Virus record (IMG/VR): IMGVR_UViG_3300004369_000679
Coordinates: 1 to 49,365 of that record
From: a virus
Direction: 5' to 3' (one strand)
DNA: 49,365 bases
Positions 47,001 through 49,365 of the stretch are shown one piece after another; position 1 is the stretch's first letter, and each line of letters starts with the position of its first letter. Below the pieces are notes generated by a model. It saw only the letters and a program-made list of their open reading frames with translations, made no database searches and had not been told where the DNA came from. The position numbers and the translations under genes were made by a program.

Positions 47001-49365
47001 GACAAACATAGCACCTTTATTAAGAGAAGACGAGCAAAACTTACAGATTAACTTTAGCAGAAACTTAAATCCTGTAGGCCAAAAACATACAGCATGGAAA
47101 TTATTAAGGGAACATGATAATAACAGTTATATACCTGAAGATTTAAGTGATAAACTGATAGATAGTTTGGCTGGAGTAGATGCATTAGGACAATCTGTTC
47201 CAGATCCACTGTTGAGTGAAGTAGAGGCATGCGGTATTCAATTTAGGCCAAGACAGAGCATGTTTAAAGACTTAAAAGGTGCTAGACAGGTATTACATTA
47301 TACATTAAATGAGATTTTAGCAGATTTAAAACTGAACACCAACTATCCTAATTGGGATAGCACATTACCTACAGTAAGAACCTATATTGAGTCAGTAAAT
47401 TGGTATGAAACACAATATGTAGACGCTTCTACAAACAAAAAAGTAAGATATGACAATACATTTAAGCCTATATACAAAGTAAATAGTGTAAATGAGTTGG
47501 CAACTCTTCAAAATATTCCAGATAACACTATAGTACAAGTAAAAAGTCCAAATTCTACAGAATATTCACTTCATAAGTACATAGCATCGTCTCAGACCTT
47601 TGAAATGATTAGTATCACAAATGATAATGTGAAATTAAAAGAAACTGTTTATACAGACATCACAAATCCAACTTTAAGCAGTGAAATTAGACTACTTTTA
47701 AAGGCTCTTAAAGATAATGTTTTTGCAGACACTAATTTATGGAATAGATTGTTCTTTGCACTATTAAAATTTGCACATTCTGAACAAAAACAACTCAGTT
47801 GGGCGTTCAAATCCAGTTATATCTATATAGAAAAAGAAGAAGAAGATTTAATTGAGGTGAATGGTTTTAAAGTTGATAATTTTGACAAGGTTTTACAATA
47901 TTTTGATGAGGTTAAACCATATACATCTAAAATTAGGGAATATAAAGACGGAAAATCGCCTGTTAAAGAAACTATAGGCACAAATTCTGTTAGTGACTTT
48001 GATAAGCCGCCTTATGCTGACCCAGTTACAGGAAATGTAAGAATTCTAGACGATTTCATACAAGCAGATTCTAATATTATACAAACAAACAATGCTTATA
48101 CAAAATACTACAGCATTAGTAACAAATCTTTAGATCCTATTAGACATAGTAATACAACTATTAGGTTTGATAGAGTGGATTATAACCTGTTACCACATGA
48201 TTACAGACCAGCAGTTAATGTTTCGGAGTGGCAGGCTAATACTTCATACCCAAGAAGTTCATATGTTGTACATAATGACATATATTACAAAGCAAATGCA
48301 GATGTTTCAGAAAGTAACACATTTGTAAGTTCAGCATGGGTTAGTTTAGGACAGAAATATATTAGCCCTGTGGCATCAGAAGCAAATATATATTACTTAC
48401 CAATACCTCAAGCAGATACTATGAATAGTGCTATTGCTAGAAACATAGTAACATTAACATTACAATCTAATAGCCAGATACAAGCAAACACTTTAATCAA
48501 TGCATCAGAGAGAGCATTTAAATTTAATCCTGCAATACAAACTCAATTTACAGCAGAGTTAAACGACTACTATAGCATAACAGATGCAGTATCAAATGCT
48601 AATGTAATTAATAGCTCAAATATATCAAGCAGTATAGCAAATATTACAGCAGTTGTCAATGCAGGTGGTTTAAATAAAACCTTAACACTTGTAAAAACAG
48701 CAACAGGCGGCGATTTCCAGGGCGATATTATAGATGCTAATTTGTTTAGCCAACAATTTGGTGTAGATTCAAATACATACAACGAAAATATTGGGTTTAA
48801 CAGGCTAGGATGGAATGCATACGGCTTAGATACAAAAATTGATATCACAAATTACGATGGTGTGTTTAATACATCTATTTCTGGAAACGAAGTAACATTT
48901 GAAAAAGATGGTGTGCTGTATGATGGCTTTGATGGTGTTACATTTAAACGGGTTCTTTATGGAGAAGAAAGACCTCAAGAGCTATCATTAATTGAACCTT
49001 TAGAAAATTTAATTATAAGAGTTACAACTCATGCGTATCAAGATGGTGATGCTAATAGTAATGTTGTATCATCAAATGCAACCACAGTTAAATATCTAAT
49101 GACAAATAATATTTACGGTGACTCAGAATTTATAAGAATAAAACAAGACGGTACAACTACTACAACTTTAACTGCAAACTTATACACTTATAGTGATGAA
49201 ATAAGTGTTGCAAATGCCAGTGTATTAGCCAAACCTTTGAGCAGAATACCTGGTGTTATTTGGGTAGGCTCAGAAAGAATAGAATATACAAAAAGAAATT
49301 TAGCGACCAATACATTGGGCGAAATTACCAGAGGCACAAACGGTACATCTAATCAGGATTGGACT
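32059..49365 (+). CDS. Giant baseplate-position structural protein, over 5769 residues, 3' end outside window
   Basis: The frame starts at the ATG overlapping the gp6 stop and stays open for 5769 codons to the window edge. It occupies the place of T4 gene 7 (wedge protein, 1032 residues) but homology to gp7 is not shown. Visible modules: three W-x-A-N-x-S-Y...V-x-x-x-x-x-Y-Y segments at residues about 147, 1767 and 5391, like CBM5/12 chitin-binding modules; a YHYH-like domain about 1290-1490 (SNYHYNKVE, then FDGLPIYGPYGY); a GTEYIILEIGNTDW phage repeat near 2890; a beta-domain around 3490-3650; a natural Gly/Ser linker at 3875-3894; and GxGY-type repeats near 4330-4400. Composition is rich in Asn, Thr, Ser, Gly and Tyr, beta-prone, with no signal peptide. 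Probable baseplate wedge or fibre network combined with receptor or glycan binding. Confidence 0.75.
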   Translation, partial: MAKIYEQLPLVNQTIAVKNFFESTVEQLFSEVSTETISGFIGHKTSSDHNVDVSFIAEPSINRTFYSLSPAVNTINLNTGVSEDFVFFDEYINTLKTYGANTINQDKIFSTDFQTFLPPINVDKLINYQEYYFDPKTVANCHDIYTWAANTSYKINDVILHSGNYYIANRNFTTGSSFLNDASIDDYNYVPDITQSTNAVITTNQDHNFYTGDKVVITDVQGMTEVNNQTYYVEKITSRTLKLYTDKDIRVPLDSSSFNTWTSGGTITHNSGPTPISISGNVSNYIDVEKDITNKKYYTTPQNKIFRNGMVVKFTGDYVISSSIVNDREYIVEGVGDAIILVDKTISTASPYSFTTGKDYIVLGRGSSNKNIWSRTNFWWKKENYLDAEDRIPNSGKRSLRPILEYDADLELYNHGINYKASVDLSIDTLTFEQANNLSTSQMIDGIDVSDVSKTFTCIFPNESELISKNIYTINASGSTLLFSSTQTLEKNDIVIITQGQNNKGLEYFIGISGFELAQSKPNRSTPPLFTLYRDDKSYLGDNTLYPLNNFSGNKIFGHKLGSGANDSEYGFPLSFKSFKSSGEIEYENFLTNSSYNFTAVGSTTPTTINGYYYYKLLKPETEYHKLYKNSNKRHKQRINTHYQITSLEVDQEQLVYFCGAEPIADTNMQSGYDIRVKVNNVANNDFTYFGNSYIKFNNFTFTKGDLIDVSVRSNKGLFSENSISKYELPLSWSRNPLNEEIATISEPEFLQHFTNYMESQVGFSGNVLASNNFTNTTKETRFATDIVKTTQDTLLGAFLLDDKPYNLIDAIRFNKKEFSKYKKRFLNELTTYFNTSDISDQTNDFILEKVLRSVISFSVGRKVFNQTYIIPFGDNYFDETHTISDTSIAEHTITHYADLSKLENSLLIYKDRGTSRTLLRIGEDYNISSYNPITIQLLNISDFNTGDILTFRFYDADRDSGQCPPTPSAMGLYPLYQPSKVTDSSFQTPQTLIIGHDGSRTPLFGDRRDDIVLEFENRIYNSAKKEFRDANSLGFYSSVNIRPGYFRNTDFEITDWSDLLNMSFQDWANENNVDPIVNDFYDQANEFTWNYRGNTDIPGYWKGWYEYYYDTVRPNTHPWEMLGFTEKPTWWDTRYITAVYTDYSSSNTPMWQDIEQGIIRQGPRENFSNGIYKLSEFNPYRRIGLLDILPVDANAKLISPYDIANTGATTITPTYTNSEPDTSQGYFTTSFLKLDGINVNYSSSNVFVKSNNIINHNVTISDSSIEYTPSKNQELTYTIPKVNLASITTVANQAQNSDAIALAINGLPIYNIQDSNTWNNSNYHYNKVESEVSVFALGNTTTNGVQYYYTLTKDVVGETAWGNSTTHSGIVGWAFDGLPIYGPYGYANLAVNGDITDSNISIIKSCFELKSGNRDSVMGGKGAHTGEFTEDYEFKGTNQGQTGYVGNDGNGKFNMRYGKTPESPNTAIKYYVLTHDDNLKPMFPYHVGGGEQNFNGATLTYANRYFATPITENNLNAGTFDTTATNAIISAYSEAQTTSNDINNQWRIGDGAPVENAWKYSTDYPFAVAEALLIAKPGLFATMFSDPVKIKTATIDRRNYISTETNKKWLFTDKTDFKVHGETDSDGLKISNIGYTQFIDSWLKFQGLEIETEFAEKLRTLNIKLGHRFAGFVDKDTMRLSLDQYSATGSSTNLILPNENITIDVHDSGYKSRNFYSGVIIEKTVNGWKVRGFDKQKGYFETLQLDFNGATENVNVGGDPVSHSVWAANVSYNINSYVEYQDVYYRAISDVPSSETFNILFWQSLSALPQENSASAVYYQSSTDVVEKVYYDTEYTDIQSLFNFLIGLGRFQERAGFYLEQYDSEIADVRGWLFAAKQYLFWTTGSWQVGNTIELSPISNRVAFTPPNTGFVSRILRSERDMFSIVDQNGRAIEPTECAILRENTSIEIVPPAGQDIYGIVLYAKELEHAMVIDNVTDFADTLFDPKINQRQNRIKIKATRTSAWDGRFVTNGFIIDGDELIPNLDTLAGTMTRYNEVGFIPVQRDVYDVSRRQYGYQERSYLNELDITDDQQFNFYKGMIQSKGTANSLSRIARSNKIVQGEMNVYDEWAIKVGDFGDVNNDQSIELKIDRANVLQDPQLITLAFPQDTTGVVTKIDVVNRKHKYFSLPTITINNPLTGSNVATAEATLFANGEINNITVTNAGSGYTSGANLVIETATISTFNTDTSLTKTDALSSNYVTLKEYDGANANLLVNSDVANITGLGNLTLTDHFGVSNANAQLNTATSTYDLSSITDLANVATLINNDATMNANITASVITISGVSNISSSSANVGYFTYLQISGNDFSLSDDDGNVTLGKLQLADSSNRYQPKQRHKVSIANNTSKSNVVVSVSNVTVDSSNYDFDAGGRWKITPSIETSGSGASVTFNLAGGTGYNVTQITPDDLGNVKTSFDIINYTTKDNNDYSFVDVYLDDRYIENEGDITYYTLTNNSITFANVELLPGAKINKNANVYVIEHATIDFVDSFQGDLPGATLNVKAFTNDDITVHLGTRRNYEITPDANDDEVILLDIDDKTKFLKKPTGLRSDELWATTSNVSSIGITDSKFNPLPNSGYVNPDNVTYQAFSIPSISSLFAENIIYKPEANDTIHVAKAENSDWNVYKLTDTNATLSFVEQDDFTETAYLYLNDVDLFNYVDNNAIGGIDNNRYLDYHLIIKDANLSDQFVVWTNQEIVSKKGVTISDFAGANMITANIVNIGPYDVANTVLTINNISGSPTQSTVATANTTSTPGVIQISTSMYNLENNDIVSFSETQPSQVTFNVTSVEPVRVTVSANVSTSSNVVSYSSNASLTFEKLSYDGNSIIIPLPDIDANQYSNVTAGSFNIGTEYIILEIGNTDWNTAAGTTGVTYVVGDTFTSSTAGSGTGVAAPTSGIEYITDTDLTIPNSYLSSSNTLVTVSFVDTELLKLNVANIHQSGANIVKAGRTIDIVSSNSSINQDNFTIEEVGEHYIVVRSEDFLLADSPDSANVEVIDIANMSVTGFQYNNHSNIHNNTYSITNVSSRGFTIADANITANISPEILSMSYLGKAKISVSNNDHNLASGDIVKLVANTYSGYYYVESATANTFVIDAPYNTNVPKSGSVIKAGLQIETDVAHGIDSTYEGKRIAVHMAEPKYYNRVYVVDSITSNTTIKISDAYSYGVTADSQFTPWGAGNSIVKDERIKNINVMYLATSSFTAGSTFDASNLLITKPAVLTTIDHNRIKLNNSDIVLNDISSEDAVVQSLNTAMALRRGAIDTDHGQISFPMLTGNFDQKLKPILGDYRQIAGSTPYVTAEDIDNTPLTDGLSRAGTMNIRTFNKGFENNDLNPLLAQPQSQLSTLNTDPSNPAYLGKNNNYSNNASKMDIPLFNVPDSNFTPMPNTGFDSGAKPIIDPRKALADTLKKPCVEVCAPIKPVSSPVVPILPPQRTTIDYSGTLLHPDTGNPGIKIISANSKGARKWTSEWAGYFYKTGSGYGSNNQVGGTRGGLSAKGLAGLLIWSDNGSTQTFNISIKFSKAGTFYLHALRAGRAGYEDRNYVTFSTASNGSLRHNAKFVSKTSLDGTNAKEFTVAENEVVTFRGTARAGKNHWNGFAIWLSTSPNGFETSVSKLITPKSGSSTGYGNIPQQNYSATNTIVSYHEQHARTANGTDEDFFVLTNSGQIQILFDFYSGADRLDVYQGVSKGGENLKLGSTDDTLIKLTDVEKNEILNKVGGQTNSSTQSGRAGGSTTQNSTYHSSYKPTIRDFDRSGQYVKNGGKLLLDVDIANGTYLKIVIRKPSSVYRYVLKLPNQPQKKIDPPKDQKCASSRTQTPIYQPHGQPVTQKKKPGTGNSGGGSGGGGSIYSGGGSGGGSASRKNNYSAGSVRYQGSVYNYMQNYGGFGLAPMAGFSMIPDIFKKTVKVTSSNTYGKYQPLTTGQYVNNTVQRVTGNQILPLARPLRNVAPSRPGPLRALDLSNYPFWNELKYTGDNYYIKGNNIFTYEPGKIGSDIRLKDGTLIGNVLDDLNVSDSFAGESISFIYPGQLPNILPNPDNEAMPLLPNDAVVPPEDAPVDPDIDYNKAPIIEITPKLKNELGNYLPAGPTIQCELSRPTPGHVIALDEMTGVKPGDEIIINKIPIRFPGSDPKVIENALRCTQGGGFKVMDTFKNGKPALRISSCTNAPLTIRDGCAGGVYKEVLDFHVVRGFEQLSVSNTVVVPATTGYTGTSGNTYVDIGTNLESTYTMYNAEGVVTDYTGSDRTVQNSTTQSGSILSSKSYSMGGSGYQIGDRLRLVGGLPIENPYGGITELCIDNPGLGYSSPVNVKVYIGDGTTPGSGARAGRVTLNSDGGITSVEILSGGEGYDFSNPPKVRIVDIGAYAGFTAINASITPKVGTGKGMPPRVAKFIVSAVDNNGAILGIQIIDRGIYKQFPSDLTMGVPLEYDAVGLGDETGIDPTTGKYYQGTGLGQFSPLNDNEVLPPPGAYNPLTSDFGGGTGARVFLTAREIPDCSERGDARSQLGLPETVVDINIPEDLSACLNTALADAGYDPNKVNFDTEPLNPYIDLLKLRTPGYDGVEIGEGTPGFLDKLGIPAGDYNIDSLCIDANIITADNPNPRPDGKVQVGTNLLDDNRYPIQTTTVSPKITINCIDTIGPGYDGTGARLTNNQLPGNGNGQDANSILGGANVAFTTDMFQYELRTPDGRAVNTENFQQECKVLYLESARYNTEAGLDLANVSNVWIDNYSNSGWAYFESSNIPSITQPKLVDTTFVKNAILYDQETGEKEYDLHFYDPFKGIIPGFIQKEIHFTGESDPVVYNNTRTGFGRKDIGKVWWNTSTISYQWYEQGSNRERWLNWGKTFPGSGVTLYEWVESLVPPSQWGSDGQPKNGSEFVLERRYDTTTRTFRNFYYYWVQNRTVLEETPRRNLGREYDTFTLAKYIADPVGSGLPLISFVSDKSVVLTNIAPLLREDEQNLQINFSRNLNPVGQKHTAWKLLREHDNNSYIPEDLSDKLIDSLAGVDALGQSVPDPLLSEVEACGIQFRPRQSMFKDLKGARQVLHYTLNEILADLKLNTNYPNWDSTLPTVRTYIESVNWYETQYVDASTNKKVRYDNTFKPIYKVNSVNELATLQNIPDNTIVQVKSPNSTEYSLHKYIASSQTFEMISITNDNVKLKETVYTDITNPTLSSEIRLLLKALKDNVFADTNLWNRLFFALLKFAHSEQKQLSWAFKSSYIYIEKEEEDLIEVNGFKVDNFDKVLQYFDEVKPYTSKIREYKDGKSPVKETIGTNSVSDFDKPPYADPVTGNVRILDDFIQADSNIIQTNNAYTKYYSISNKSLDPIRHSNTTIRFDRVDYNLLPHDYRPAVNVSEWQANTSYPRSSYVVHNDIYYKANADVSESNTFVSSAWVSLGQKYISPVASEANIYYLPIPQADTMNSAIARNIVTLTLQSNSQIQANTLINASERAFKFNPAIQTQFTAELNDYYSITDAVSNANVINSSNISSSIANITAVVNAGGLNKTLTLVKTATGGDFQGDIIDANLFSQQFGVDSNTYNENIGFNRLGWNAYGLDTKIDITNYDGVFNTSISGNEVTFEKDGVLYDGFDGVTFKRVLYGEERPQELSLIEPLENLIIRVTTHAYQDGDANSNVVSSNATTVKYLMTNNIYGDSEFIRIKQDGTTTTTLTANLYTYSDEISVANASVLAKPLSRIPGVIWVGSERIEYTKRNLATNTLGEITRGTNGTSNQDWT

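Overview
This window is part of an AT-rich, T4-like marine myovirus genome. It carries the T4-type head module (gp20, gp21, gp22, gp23), baseplate genes (gp48, gp53, gp5, gp25, gp6, gp26), the recombination pair gp46/gp47 and the late sigma factor gp55. The low GC, the unusually long baseplate proteins and the compact gp20-67-68-21-22-23 order suggest a pelagic phage of the cyanophage or SAR11-phage kind. Nothing in the window identifies the host. I see no tRNA, CRISPR array, insertion sequence or integrase.

Layout. 1-2929 (-) is the 5' part of a repeat-rich tail-fibre-like gene. It is separated by a terminator and a late promoter from the head operon at 3049-9765 (-): gp20, a small gp67-position protein, an inserted glycosyltransferase-like gene, an acidic gp68-like core protein, gp21 protease, gp22 scaffold and gp23 capsid. 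9835-12483 (-) is the probable tape measure protein. 12590-14084 (+) holds gp26, a gp51-position reading frame without its own start that is probably joined to gp26 by -1 frameshifting, and a GIY-YIG nuclease. 14085-14558 has no convincing gene, is much richer in GC than its surroundings, and is a candidate structured RNA. 14559-18995 (-) is an early-type operon (gp55, gp47, gp46, one unknown gene) behind a near-consensus sigma-70 promoter. 19158-26626 (+) is baseplate hub and tube-cap genes (gp48, gp53, a 1135-residue hub-like protein, gp5). 26628-27429 (-) is a two-gene antisense insertion (lipase-like hydrolase and small coiled coil). 27507-49365 (+) is the baseplate wedge operon: gp25, a double-length gp6, and a giant gene that stays open for at least 5769 codons and leaves the window.

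Control. Six copies of GATAAATA lie in intergenic spaces, each pointing at the first gene of a structural operon. They look like gp55-dependent late promoters. The two non-structural minus-strand units instead have TTGACA/T-N16-TATAAT promoters. Many genes are coupled by TAATG stop-start overlaps.

The observations most worth following are the complete -1 frameshift signal (slippery heptamer, 6-nt spacer, 9-bp stem) at the end of gp26; the giant baseplate-position protein with three chitin-binding-like modules and a YHYH-like domain; the rearranged gp5 that keeps only the non-catalytic half of a lysozyme; and the GC-rich RNA candidate beside the GIY-YIG gene.
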